NCBI RefSeq assembly: GCF_000764305.2
Contig: NW_025947428.1
Location: 24,876 to 88,875 of the forward strand
Source: Hyalella azteca
Lineage: Eukaryota > Arthropoda > Malacostraca > Amphipoda > Hyalellidae
DNA: 64,000 bases
Direction: 5' to 3'
Numbering within the stretch: the stretch's first letter is position 1; every line of letters begins with the position of its first letter. Of this stretch, positions 11,601-23,432 are shown one piece after another. The translations under genes were made by a program, and so were the position numbers. A model generated the notes under the pieces. It worked only from the letters and a program-made list of their open reading frames with translations, ran no database searches and was not told the origin of the DNA.

Positions 11601-13146
11601 CTCGTCAATTGAGTTTTCACGCAACGTTTACGTTCCTCACTATTATAATAAGGCACTATGTCTTTTTTTCAGAAATAAATTAATTACATAAAAATTTTCC
11701 ATAGAAGCTAAGCCGGAAATTGCAAACATTAAAATCCCTTACATTTAATTAACTTCAAAACTGATCTTTCTTTTGACATTGAAGTTTTAAAAAACTAGAA
11801 AAATAATTATTCAATGTCTCGTAGATAAAGCACATCCAAGAACACACGAAGAAGCAGAGAGCGCAGCACATTCAGCACGCATCCTCCACAACGTAGCAGA
11901 CGACACTGAGCGACGCTGACCTTTGACCTGGCCTCTCCCGTACAGTGCGTCCAAAACTGTCGTCCACAGACGTTGGAAGGCTATTAGTAATGTTAGTAGA
12001 GCAAAGGTGGAAAAAACATGTTAGTTCGGTATATCTAGTGATAACAGCATATGTCTAATGGTTTTTAAAATTCTGTAGTATTTAAGTTACTTTAGCCCGA
12101 ACAGTTTTGAGCAACTGTCGTGTAGGTTCAAGATTAATCAGAAACGATCATGGAAATTACACGTTATCACGAGAGAAATTTCTCTAACAGAGATAACAGA
12201 GAACGGTTCATATTTTAAATACTCCAGAAACATCAAACTAATTATAATAATCATGAATAATCTTCCGATCATATCGACTCGAATATTTATCAACTTATTT
12301 TTCCGGGAATCAACACTACGAGACTTGAGTCTCGACGCCGCCTGTCCCTACAATTTTCAACATGGAAATAATAACAGTCAATAACCTTAATAAAATGTCA
12401 ATGTTAACTTGCATGCGTATGTCGTTCAATAACGTTCGTACGATCGACGCCTGTCAAGAGGTGGCACGGCGCATGCGCAGTAGCGGTTTCTGTACGGCTG
12501 CCACGCACGAGAAGCCTGGAGTGGTCGGCTAGCTTTGTAATGCCCGAAAACGAAAAATTAAAACCTAAAACGCTGCTTCATTAAAATTGAGAGTTTTCCT
12601 AACTGGCTGGAACAGCACTCATCATCACACAATAACGGTCACATTTCTTCATAAAAAAATTACCCCCGGTTCAAATGAGAAAAGTAACCCGGTTTAAAAA
12701 AATGAAAAAATATTTTTCAAAGAAAATGAATGCAACTATATTGTATACTAGCAGCGAAGATGACGTATGAGAATCCAGTTTTCCTAGATCTCGTCATCCC
12801 AAATCTAATAGCGAATTTGAATACCGAACTGCTATTAATTAGGAGAAGACACATTTAAACCCAACTCGAACATATACTTTTTAACTTACTCTTCGTTTGT
12901 GAATTGTCGGATATTTAAATTTCTTCATTTTCCGTACAAACATTTAATCTACTAGGAAATTTTTAACTTGTATTCCACCCCCTTTGCTCCTGCAGTCATC
13001 AAGACAGTCGGTGCGTTTTTAAAATTGTTATTGTAACGCTGCTTGTAGGAATTTTGCTTCTGAGCGTCAAATATCATCTACATATTTTACAAAGCTCTCT
13101 AGCTCAGATGACACAGAGACTGATTAGCGGCATGTATGTGCTACGT
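11601..13146. other. No gene seen; possible regulatory island 11880-12540
   Basis: AT-rich except for two GC-richer patches. 11917-11929 is TGACCTTTGACCT, a perfect DR1 nuclear-receptor element (AGGTCA repeated with 1-bp spacing on the minus strand). 12469-12478 is GCGCATGCGC, the NRF-1 consensus palindrome. Together they could be the promoter of the minus-strand gene suspected at 7062-9715. That is inference only. Confidence 0.35.
11917..11929 (-). promoter_or_regulatory. DR1 nuclear-receptor response element
   Basis: A perfect direct repeat of AGGTCA with one-base spacing on the minus strand. DR1 is the classical site for RXR/USP-type, HNF4-type and related receptors. There is no evidence of occupancy. 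Confidence 0.4.
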
Positions 13147-13212
13147 GAAAAAGATCAACCGTATGCGGATTGAACTGCAGCGTTCAATCCACACACGGTT
13201 GGAGCTTTTTTC
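13147..13212. repeat. Long near-perfect hairpin
   Basis: Two arms of about 28 bp (one begins AAAAAGATCAACCGT, the other ends ACGGTTGGAGCTTTTT) face each other around a short loop at CTGCAG. The few mismatches leave a stable stem. It lies in gene-free DNA. Confidence 0.85.
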
Positions 13213-14043
13213 TGATTGCATTCAAATCAAAATACAATGGTTTTCCGATTTTGTTCAGTACAATTTCACGTTAAATAGTATCCGGTCACTGTAGTGCTGG
13301 TCGGACTGTTTACGTTGACTGTGCCTGAACATTTTGAACAGATATTCTAAGCATTACGATACTAAATACTCTACCAATTGAGGATGAATATCGGTTTTAA
13401 AAGGAAAATGTTAAAATTACAGTTCTTATAAATATATCCTATTCAGGGTTCCGCTCTGATCAAGTCAAGCGACAGCGAATTGAAATATAAAAGCACTAAT
13501 AAAATTATTTTAATCAATCTATTTTGCAAAAAGAGTAAATATATGCACATTATGTAAACAATATCTTTCCCCCATTATCTCTATTATATGATAGAACATT
13601 AGTTCATCAATGGTCATTGCATTAAGATACAAATTAATAAATAATTTGACAATCAAGTTTCTTCAATAAACTACGCCAAATTTGCTACGTTCTCCTCTCA
13701 AATAAAAGAAAATTCATAAACTTATTCACCGCGACGATGCTGCGTGCTGCCCATACATAACATTTATATTGAATAACGTGACACAGACTACAATGAATAC
13801 GAGTTTAATATAATGCTTACACAGTTTCATTATACGCCATTCGAAGCACTGAGGCGCCCAGAAACCATATAGTCTCTCTTCATCGCTGTGATGAAAATGC
13901 ATGTGATTATGATTTGCATGAAATTATGATATGAATCTCGACAGCATAACTTGAGCAGAGGAAGCTGAGGCCCTCGCACGCAGAATAATGTCTTAAAATG
14001 AAGAGGATGATCTTTGAAGGCGACAGGATTTGCATCTGTCAGC
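13213..14043. other. AT-rich spacer, nothing recognised
   Basis: No repeat, splice-bounded frame or RNA gene was recognised here. Confidence 0.5.
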
Positions 14044-14290
14044 TTTCACTTTAAATAGGTGATTTAATTAGTCCATGTGCAATTCACGCGGGGTGATTTG
14101 ATCTGTTCGAGTTCACTTTATAAGAAGTGATTTAATTAGTAAGAGCTCACTTTACATCGGGTTATTTAATTATCCAGCGATCACTTTATTCGGGGCTATT
14201 TAATTAGTCCACGTACGCTTTACATGAAGTTATTTAATAAATAAGAGTCCGCTTTAAATGGGGTGAATTCATTATTAAGCGTTTACATCA
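14044..14290. repeat. Degenerate tandem repeat, about 40-45 bp unit
   Basis: Roughly six diverged units each pair a CACTTTA-type motif with GGTGATTTAATTAGT. Confidence 0.7.
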
Positions 14291-17200
14291 CATATGTTGA
14301 TTCACTGTAGGACACGCAATTCAATTGGGATGAAGTATGCTCGAGAGATGAGCCTTCAAGTATATATGAACGTCACAGAGCCACGTCAGCAAGACTTTTC
14401 ATATTAACATGAGCCCTGGGACCGACTGCAGCTGAATTACAAACAATGCGTAACATGACACGAGTCCGTGTCACACTTTGAATGTATATACAGTATATCA
14501 TCAACTTCTTAACATTTCCTAAACTAACGAAATGACGCATCAGTGCATGCTACATTTTACATATGTATCCCCATTCATATTCTCTATTGTCAAATTATAT
14601 TGTATCAACTAATGTAGAATTGTTCGGCGATGTACAATGGTCTTGACAAGATGTTCCGCCCGTGTTATATTCCTTCATCTGAAATGCGACTTCTTAATAT
14701 TTTGAACCTTACTATAATACATTGTGCCCATATCATCGTACACGTCACATTCTTTCCTAAACACATGAATAATCTGTAATATAGTTTGGTTTCCACTGAA
14801 TGTTGTCAACACGTCTACAGAGCGATTATCCAAGTAAATTAAACACACAGACTTCAATGTTTGCCAGTTGTTTTGCGATTTAGCCATTATTTTTCGAATA
14901 CTGTGTATTTTTTAGTTAAATTAAATTCAAAAAAAATCAAAAAATTTACATCTTTTGCTTTCAGAACATGTCATTTTTAAAACACAGTCAGCCGCCCTCG
15001 CAGTTCGAGGCTTCTACGTACAGGGTAGAGATGGAGTCATGTTCATCGCGGATGCACAATACGGTCTCGCTATAGAAACATGGCACGAGATGATATCGCA
15101 AGAACAGATTTCATTGACAAAGGACTATACAACATATCCTCATATTTCCAATGTATTTCTAGTCGTAAACCAAAACATAAGATCTCTTTCTCAATAAAAG
15201 ATGTTTTCTCTTTGCACATATAAGGCTCTTCAAAGTTGATACACCTTAAAGATACCACCGTCTATTTGATTCTCCGCACATCGTATGGTGAAGTAACAAT
15301 CATGCTTCCATGCAGGAATTAAAGTCTATAGAGAACCTGTAAATTGCTGAAGATTGTAATGCATGAACGTCAGCTCTCAAGTAAAATAGACATTTATGAT
15401 GTAGTGGAATCTTCCCTCCAAACATCACAAACGAGATGATCGCAAATTCTATTGAGCAGCACCCGGGGAATTATAACATGTATCAAGCATCAGCAGATGA
15501 ATTACGCAATACTGATACATTTTTGTTCGTTTCGCTGTGTGAAAAAGTATATCATTACCTCTGCTGTGATTCATTTCGCTTAAAAATACTTTCACTGCTG
15601 AAAATTACAAATGAGTATTTTAACGCATCAATAGTTACTTTTCACAATAACTGAATAAATTACAGCAGCGAAAATCTTCCTAGAATATAAAAAATGCCGG
15701 CCATTTTTGAAATTTCTGAATACCTGAGTAATTTTTAATAGAGCAGAGTTATCAGAGTAAATGTTGAGTTGTTAAGAGAGCAGAGTTGTCAGAGTAAAAT
15801 GAGCAGAGTAAGAGCACTCACAGTCATGACAACATAATTAGAACCGAAATAAATTTTTGATTGATGTAAATGTAAGAAGCCTGATAGCATGGGAAGCAAT
15901 GGATATAATGAACGATGGCAAGCTCGGAGGTTTGAAGAAAGTTTTCTCCTCAGGGATGCCTTCCAAATTAAGTAAAGTGGAAGAAAAAAAGATGCGATGT
16001 ATTCCATTGTTGCTCTTTCTGACAAAAATTTGTTAGAGCTAAAAAATATTCAACTCTGACTAGATATTTGTCAGTGCTGCTATGCACAGTACACATGAAC
16101 ATCAACGTGGTTGAGTACCGCTCGAAATGTATGAAATTGATTACTGTGGCCTCAATACGCCTAACACACAACTTAATATTTTTACTGTACATACTACAAG
16201 TAAAACAATATGCGCTCAGCCACCCATGAACTCATCGGGGACGAACTGGTGTGTGATCAACATTTCCCAGCGGTTGCCTGCAGACGTCATAACGCCGGCT
16301 GGCCGCGGCTCGTCTCGCAAAAAGTTCATGTAAAAAATCCATCGGGATTCCTGGAGCAGAAACCTCGATTTTACGAAGAACACGTGTGTAGTGCGAGGAG
16401 CTGCTGGTTAACGCCTTTATGGATAAATAGAAATATCCCAATTTACTAATAAAAACCTAATTCGTAAAAAAACTTTGTTAAATTTTATTATATACTAAAA
16501 TCTATTCATATATTTATTTATAAGTTTTCCCTGTAGTCGAAGTGTAACCGGTTTTGCCTAAGCAAGAATCGTCGTGTGACATCGCATTATTTGAGACAAC
16601 GAAACCAGTTTAACGAGGAGAACAATTAGCCATCGCCCGGAATCGGATATCAACCAGAAGAACATATTTTAAAATATGAAAATAACTAAAACTCACCGAT
16701 TACGATGGACTGTGGCATGACGTTCAGCAGTAACGAAAACGGCGTGAATTTTTGGGACCATCGGACGGGTAAGAGTCATGTAAAGCAAGGCGAAACAGGG
16801 ACTCAAAGAACGTAAACTCTCGGGACACTACTTCTATAACAAACAGAGATTACAAAATCAATGTAGGTTAGAAAGAAAATTCTTGAAATTACAATACTTT
16901 GAACGTGGAACGATGAATCAGACAGGCATAGAACGGACCGTCTCAAAAATTGAAGCTTGTCATGCGGACTCTGAGACTCTGTCCAAACCAGCGCAATCGG
17001 TCATAAAGAGGAGTAGAGCCTCTGCGTAAATCTTCAGCTCTCAACTACCTGCTGTTAAACAAATGAATTTCTGCCCCTCGAATCGGTTCAAAGTTTCCTT
17101 GTCGGAACCTTAGTGTACAAAACAATCTCAAAAACGAGATCAACTTAGCGCAAACGCCCCAGACCCAATAGCATCTAGGAGCGAACATTTTGCGCGGTCG

Positions 17201-17430
17201 ATGAAATCAACGTAACCTGATGAGATGCTTGTTCCCGCAAAAACCTCCTTGGAACTGGAATAACTGGTTGCGTGGCCTCTAGATTCATCACTTAATGTGA
17301 ACCTATAAATGCCCAGAACTCACTGTACAAGCGAGCGAAAAATTTTAGGGTCCTAAAACCACAAAAATTATATAGCCAAGCGTTCTAGCTCTCGTATAGC
17401 AGACCTACCTCGCCAGCACGATCAAAGGTC
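14291..17430. other. No confident gene
   Basis: Short open frames at 14675-15654 and 16127-16449 lack motifs. At 16700-16770 both strands carry a short ATG frame ending at a good donor (see findings). There is a small GAGCAGAGTT duplication at 15740-15810. Confidence 0.4.
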
Positions 17431-17610
17431 GATCAGGCAGAGCAGCATCAGGCAGAGCAGCATCAGGCAGAGAAGCATCAGGCTGAGAAGCATCAGGCAG
17501 AGAAGCATCAGGCAGAGCAGCATCAGGCAGAGAAGCATCAGGCAGAGCAGCATCAGGCAGAGCAGCATCAGGCAGAGCAGCATCAGGCAGAGAAGCATCA
17601 GACGAAGACT
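17431..17610. repeat. 15-bp minisatellite, about 11-12 copies
   Basis: Units of CATCAGGCAGAGCAG, with AGAAG variants. The period is a multiple of three, so a Leu/Met/Cys-rich minus frame stays open. It is not a gene. Confidence 0.95.
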
Positions 17611-19480
17611 TAGTATTAGGCAGAGAAGCCTGATGCTACATACGCCATCAGGAGCATGAGGTGGAGGCCGCCGCTCCGCCACGGCACATCGAGGTCGCGA
17701 TGTCAGCAACAATAGGTCACAGTGCCCGGCGCAGGTCACAATAGCTACAGGCACGGACGACAATGACGAACCATTAAGCTGAACTTCCGGTATCGATCGG
17801 CTAGGCCGACGTAAAAGCCGTTACCTCGACCCAAGCTTCACAAAAATTAAGGAAAATCGCCCGAAACTTGGCGCAAATCTGGCGTGTCCACAACAACAGC
17901 ATTTTTTGGTGGCAGCTTCATTTGGATAAGCGGACTGAGCCGTACCGCGTCTGAAAGTGAAGGCAGCGTGGCTGCTATATTCTTTTACTGCTGGGTGACA
18001 ACAACACGACGTCAAGAAATCAATTTTACTGTTACTGAGGTACATTATTTCCAGTATTAAACGGATTTTTAAGATAAGAACGGACAATTCTAATTTTTTT
18101 TATAGAAATGAGGTTTAATGCTGAAGAAAAAATAACTTCGATTATTGAACGCAATTCGTAGTGTTTCATGGAAAAATATTTTTCAATGTTATGGGTGAGT
18201 GAATTTTATTTTTTCAGGTCAGAATAGCATCAAGACGTTATAAAGTTAAGTGTAATACATCTAGAATAAGAATTAGGCGCATCGAGAGTTTAAGAACTTC
18301 CATCTTTCAAATGGTTTGCTAGAGCAAAATACTGAGCAGTTTCTCATGAGATAAATCATGAGACTGAAAATCAATTTGTTATGGATTAATTAACAGTATT
18401 TAAATTGTGATCTATGAAGAAAAACGCGTTTGAAAGAGATCACACACGTTTAAAATAATTGAAGAAGATTTTTAGGAGATTTGGACGATAAATATTCATT
18501 TACGAATCAATTTACACCAAAATCCTACTTACGTCCCAAAATTATAAAGTAGATGCTTTTCATGAACAATTCTCGGAGAGCGTGTAAAAAGTTTGATTTG
18601 CACCTACATAGTTACGTGCGCTTGCTGTTCGCAACTTATTAAGAACAAAGTCTGGAGTTTGCCACGGGTCTTTGTTCCACACATGAACAAACGCGGCAGC
18701 TTGTAGCGCAAACAGACTACTCCTCCAACAACTGTGTACATTTTTACAAAATTGTAAAAAAATTGGTCCTCCGATCGAATATTTACCTTAAGAAACATCA
18801 AGCTTTACTTGCACGAAAGATAAAAGTTCGGCACCTTGCTTAATTCGGTACCTTGCTTCGGCACCACACTTAATTTTTATTGCATAATAAACCAGAATAA
18901 TGGGTTAAGAGCACGCAGACTTGTTATACCATAATTCACTATTTCACAAACCATTAATCGGCAAGAACAAAATCATTTGTCATACAATTTTAAAAAAAGA
19001 CACAATGTACCTAAATGTAAGACATTCTATATATTTTCTATGAAAGATGCATTCTCACATGTTGATATTAGAAAATTAAATGCAATCTGATATTAAAAAT
19101 CAGATTGCATTACTTCCAAAGAATATAAAAATACTTTAAGTGAAACATACGCAGGAAAATTCGACTAAAAAAGCCTTGAAATAAATCGAATGGAATTAAT
19201 AAACTAATTGTTTATGTTAATTTTACATTCGAAAACGATAAAAGTTGCTCAAATTTCTAGTTACTCAAATAATAATAATTTCAAATGAGTGACTCAAATA
19301 TTAGTGGCCTGATTTGCCCTGAGAAAGGATAAAATAGAAGAAGGACGTGGGAAGCGTGGGAGGAAGACAGAAGGAATTAGGCTCGTCAGGAAGAGCCTCA
19401 TTAGCGCAGGTACTTCAACTGCATGGAAGAGACAAGACGGTAAGCCTGCGCCTGGCAAATAAGGCGTATCCAGTTACACT
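17611..19480. other. No confident gene; perfect hairpin at 19081-19109
   Basis: AT-rich except for 17640-17770, which is GC-balanced and contains no supported exon. At 19081-19109 TGCAATCTGAT and ATCAGATTGCA are perfect 11-bp arms around a 7-nt loop. Confidence 0.5.
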
Positions 19481-19910
19481 AATGACCGTCCACTAACTCT
19501 ACAAGTGGGTGATTGAGTGTTCACTATAACTATACAAGTGACAAGTAACTTTACCAGTGATTGAATGTCCACTAATTTTACCGGTCTCTACTAACTCTAC
19601 TAGTGCCCACTAACTCTACCGGAGATTGAGTGTCCACTAACTTTAACGGTGTTTTCTAACTCAACTAGTATCCACTAACTCTACCGGTGATTGAGTGTCC
19701 ACTAACTTTAACGGTGTCCACTAACTCTACTAGTATCCACTAACTCTACCGGATATTGAGTGTCCACTAACTTTACCGGTGTCCACTAACTCTACTAGTG
19801 CCCTCTAACTCTACTAGCGCCCACTTACTCTACCAGTGATTGAGTGACCACTAGCTTTACCGGTCTCCACTAACTCTACAAGTGACCACTAATTCTACCG
19901 GCGACTAGTG
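19481..19910. repeat. Higher-order minisatellite of CCACTAACTCTAC modules
   Basis: Short modules CCACTAACTCTAC and CACTAACTTTACCGGT alternate with ACTAGTG or GTGATTGAGTGT linkers. They form larger composite units over 430 bp. Confidence 0.88.
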
Positions 19911-21164
19911 AACGCATGTCTACATCATACTACGGACAACTTTGTGCAGATTTACTTTGCGGCATATAAATTACTATGGCCATAAATACGATGTGCTTAG
20001 TACACTAGAATACACGAATAGTAGAATTTCGAGTTTCCGAAATTGAATCCTTCCGTAAGAAAGTTTTCAGAAGCTAAATGCAGTTTTCAAAATTCAGATG
20101 AGTTGCAAGCAAATTTCTCATGAATAGTGCATTTCGTGACTCAATGATTTCAATAACAATATTTATCATAGCCAATTCTTTATTTTGTATAGAATCGTGC
20201 TTGGCAGCGGCAATTTCTGCTTCTGCCTCAAGCTAGGAAATGTGAAGAGCTTTCCAGGACAAAGCCAGGGACCAATCGATGCGGCACCGCAGGTCTCATT
20301 CCGCCGTCAAAGGCTGGCCTATTGAGCAGAGTAGGCCTCTTGGAACTTGCTAGCTACCGAGTGCTGTCGTTGCGATTGTAGAATCGGAAACTAGAAACGC
20401 GGAGGATGAGTTCGAACTTCATTTATTCCTCGGTGTCCATTAAAGTTGACAATCCGGAACGATCCTCACAATCAACATAGGATTCGAAGATTCAGACTAA
20501 ACTGAAATAATTTAATTTCCGTTGTAGGTCCTGTGTTAGTGTATAGTATATAACTGTTGGCGCAACACAAAGATTGTACTAACACACGAGAACGTGCTTT
20601 TTCATGGAGAAACGTGCGAGCGATGAAATTTCTGACTACAACTTCCAGCAGTGAAGCTGCCTGCTTTTATTACGATTAAATGTAGGTATGAAGTAATTTA
20701 ATCCCGAACATGGAATTTAAGATAATAGAACAAATTCACCAATGGGCAGATGGAATTTTTAGCGCATGGAAGTTTTCTTTCACTATCGAATATTTGACTT
20801 TTATCTTGACATCATTCATTACCTGTGACTTGACTCTTACCTTGATAATTTGCGAACTGTCCACTAATATCTCATCATTGAACAAAGAATGATTCAAAAT
20901 GTCATAATTATTTTTGCATGGTGCTAGCAATAAATCGCGACACTTGGCTTAACAAGAAGAAGAAGTGTTGGGAGATTTGGAAGTCAGAGCCCAGCCATGC
21001 CCATTGTGTGAGGATAAGCATGCATAGAGGCAAGAATGCGGCCGTGTCTACCACCCGTAAGGATGCCGGCTAGGATCCTGCGCGTCTCTGAGGATCAACA
21101 AGATTACGGACCACACAGGCTGGCGTCTTGTGTGAACACAGAAACAGAACCACAAGAGTTGTAC
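19911..21164. other. No gene seen
   Basis: Mixed-composition spacer. 20200-20420 is less AT-rich but has no splice-bounded open frame. Confidence 0.5.
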
Positions 21165-21440
21165 AACCAGACAATACACACGAGTTGTACAACCACACGA
21201 GCCATACAACCACACAAGCCATAGAACCACACGAGCCATACAACCACACGAGCCACACAACCACACGAGTCATACAACCACACGAGCCCCACAACCACAC
21301 GAGCCATACAACCACACGAGCCATACAACCACACGAGCTATACAACCACACGANCCACAACAGCCATAAAACCACACGAGCCACACAACCACACGAGCCA
21401 CACAACACCACGAGCCACACAACCACACAAGCCACACAAG
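21165..21440. repeat. 17-bp minisatellite with an assembly N
   Basis: Units of ACAACCACACGAGCCAT and close variants repeat about 16 times. An N at 21354 lies inside the array, so its true length is unknown. Confidence 0.92.
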
Positions 21441-22128
21441 AATGCCTCCATAACTATGAGGAGACGAAGGTCTCATATTTTATCAGGAGCAATCACCATT
21501 TTTTCAGTCAGGTGGGGTGTGGACTGAGTAATTTACTTAATAAAGATCATCTTCAACTTTTTTAATATCATATGGTTCCAAAATAATCAGATTATCGCTG
21601 CGTATGTTATGGTATATTATTTGTGATAATAAGTGATCGAATGGATTGTCTTCATGCTTAACAATTTTGTTATTTCTTGAGGGTAAAGCAAAGACAATCT
21701 TCACTCTTATGCCCCGTACGCTACTCTCATTCGACACTTTCTAACGTTTTACTCCAAGTAAAATGTGAAATTACGAGTTTGCTCAGTGAACCCAAGAAAA
21801 CTTTCTTAAATACGGCCATGCAGTGACCGTCTTCTGGCCGTTGACTTTTTTGGACTTCGAGGATTGGCAACATTTAAGGGTCCGACATAATGATTATCAT
21901 AATGATATGATATTGGTCACAATTAGGGGTCACACGTAATGATTGGCTACAAGTTATGCCCGACGATGAGACGTGTAGTAGAGCAGCGTGTATGGGACGA
22001 CGTGGTCGCTCGTCCGGCGCACGACGATAAGCTAGCACGCCACGTGACAGCCTCTTCCCACGCTACCGGCCTCTTGCTTTCTCATAACGAATACTTTATA
22101 AAAATTACAACAGGATATCATCTTAAAA
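21441..22128. other. No gene seen
   Basis: AT-rich spacer. The 71-codon frame at 21939-22154 has no recognisable features and runs into a MITE-1 fragment. Confidence 0.5.
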
Positions 22129-22164
22129 ACAATAGCGCCTTTTTTCATATATGAGAAAATGCAC
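22129..22164 (+). mobile_element. MITE-1 fragment (copy E, right end only)
   Basis: ACAATAGCGCCTTTTTTC and ATGAGAAAATGCACT match the right end of MITE-1. The rest of the element is missing. Confidence 0.65.
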
Positions 22165-22778
22165 TAAAAAGGATAAGGAATTTCGTAATGACATTACAGG
22201 TCATTCATCGACAATATGGTGAATCCCGGGTCATTGGAAACAAAATTCTTGGAAAGTGCGAGCTTCGAAAAGATGAATTAGGTCCCTGAATATTCCCATT
22301 AGGGATTCAGATTCCAAATTTCCCAAGTAATTGAATCAGAGAACCTTCTGCATAAATTTGGTGTGGAGGCCACGGTAGATGGGAGTCTATTGCTTGGCTC
22401 ATGGCACTGCCAGTTATTCATACATGTATGCCGAAAAAAGTAATAATATCTATTAATAATAAATTAGTATTAATTTTGTATTGTAACACCCAGCGAAACT
22501 TGTGAACTACAATACGAGGAAGATTTGATCTTATCCTTCAAATTACACAGAGATATTATATAGGTATGTGGTGACCAAGTGCCATGTTTTAATAATTTAA
22601 CTTGAGTTCTATTTACGGTCATCTTGCATCTGTGTGGCATTGCGTCGTCTGGATATTACAACATTTTAACTTCCCACAGTGTCAAGCTTACGTCAAACCA
22701 AACACCGTGAAAGCGCAGCGTCAGACGTTATGCGGCGGCAAAAGTTATAGCTACGTGGTTGGCCAAGACGTTCAACAA

Positions 22779-23017
22779 TGGTTTAACTATAAGGTTAACC
22801 CACGAGGATTTCAGTTCAGCTTTCTTGTTACGTCACTGAGATCGAGAAACGAAAACAAACCGTTTTTCCCATGACGGATTGGTTGACTGGTTTGATCGCA
22901 TTTTGGTGATTGGTTAATGCCCGTGACATCACTGATATCAGTGACGTCACAGACGAACAACAAACTACATCCGAGAAATGAGCTTCTCATGGGTTAACTT
23001 TATGCTAGTTCAACCAT
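22779..23017. mobile_element. Second MITE candidate, about 239 bp
   Basis: Terminal inverted repeats of roughly 28 bp begin ATGGTTTAACTATAAGGTTA on the left and end GCTAGTTCAACCAT on the right. Both contain GGGTTAAC. The interior has a near-perfect 28-bp palindrome (22923-22950) around TGATATCA, with a TGACGTCA motif in its right arm. It is non-coding and no target-site duplication is clear. Confidence 0.6.
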
Positions 23018-23311
23018 GATTCAACCCATAATTGAGCAGCGGTTACGCTGGTTAGTGATAAGGCAAGACACTTGTGAAGCACAGGCAATTAGCCACCTGT
23101 CGATCACTATAATAGGCTCACAAGACTATATATATAGTGATCGCTGTCAAGCACAAGGCTTTAAAGCGAAGGAAATGCTAAGATAAAACTTGCATTGTTC
23201 CACGCTAGCGCTTCTGAGGCAGTGCTACCAAGACATCAGTGCTGTCAGACGTATTTACCGGAAATAGTTATTAATTATTCGCTACGGTCGTGGAGTTTTG
23301 TCGTCAGCACG
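23018..23311. other. No gene seen
   Basis: AT-rich spacer leading to a TATA-like tract. Confidence 0.5.
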
Positions 23312-23432
23312 TTTATATATATATAGTCTACGTGATTTTGTACACGCAGAATCAGATAAGTCGACGGACCGGACGTACGCAAAGCTCGTGTTGTGTGGAC
23401 CAGGATTCACACATTGTAAATCATGAAGTCCT
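23312..23432 (+). promoter_or_regulatory. Possible core promoter plus tiny first coding exon
   Basis: A TATATATATA tract is followed about 40 bp later by AATCAGATAAG. Then comes an ATG (23423) whose frame reads MKS before a strong donor, GTAAGTG (from 23433). The layout resembles the verified-looking first exon of the histidine-rich gene at 51780. No downstream exon was identified, so this stays weak. Confidence 0.22.

Noticed and set aside
17422..17763. Minus-strand frame with repeated LMLLC
   Set aside because: A product of the 15-bp minisatellite, with no supporting motif.
19481..19910. Regularly spaced short repeats resembling a CRISPR array
   Set aside because: The 'spacers' are themselves repeats of a few modules, the setting is eukaryotic, and there are no cas genes.
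21070..21565. Overlapping frames on both strands rich in HTTR or CGCMARVV
   Set aside because: They are translations of the 17-bp minisatellite across an N.
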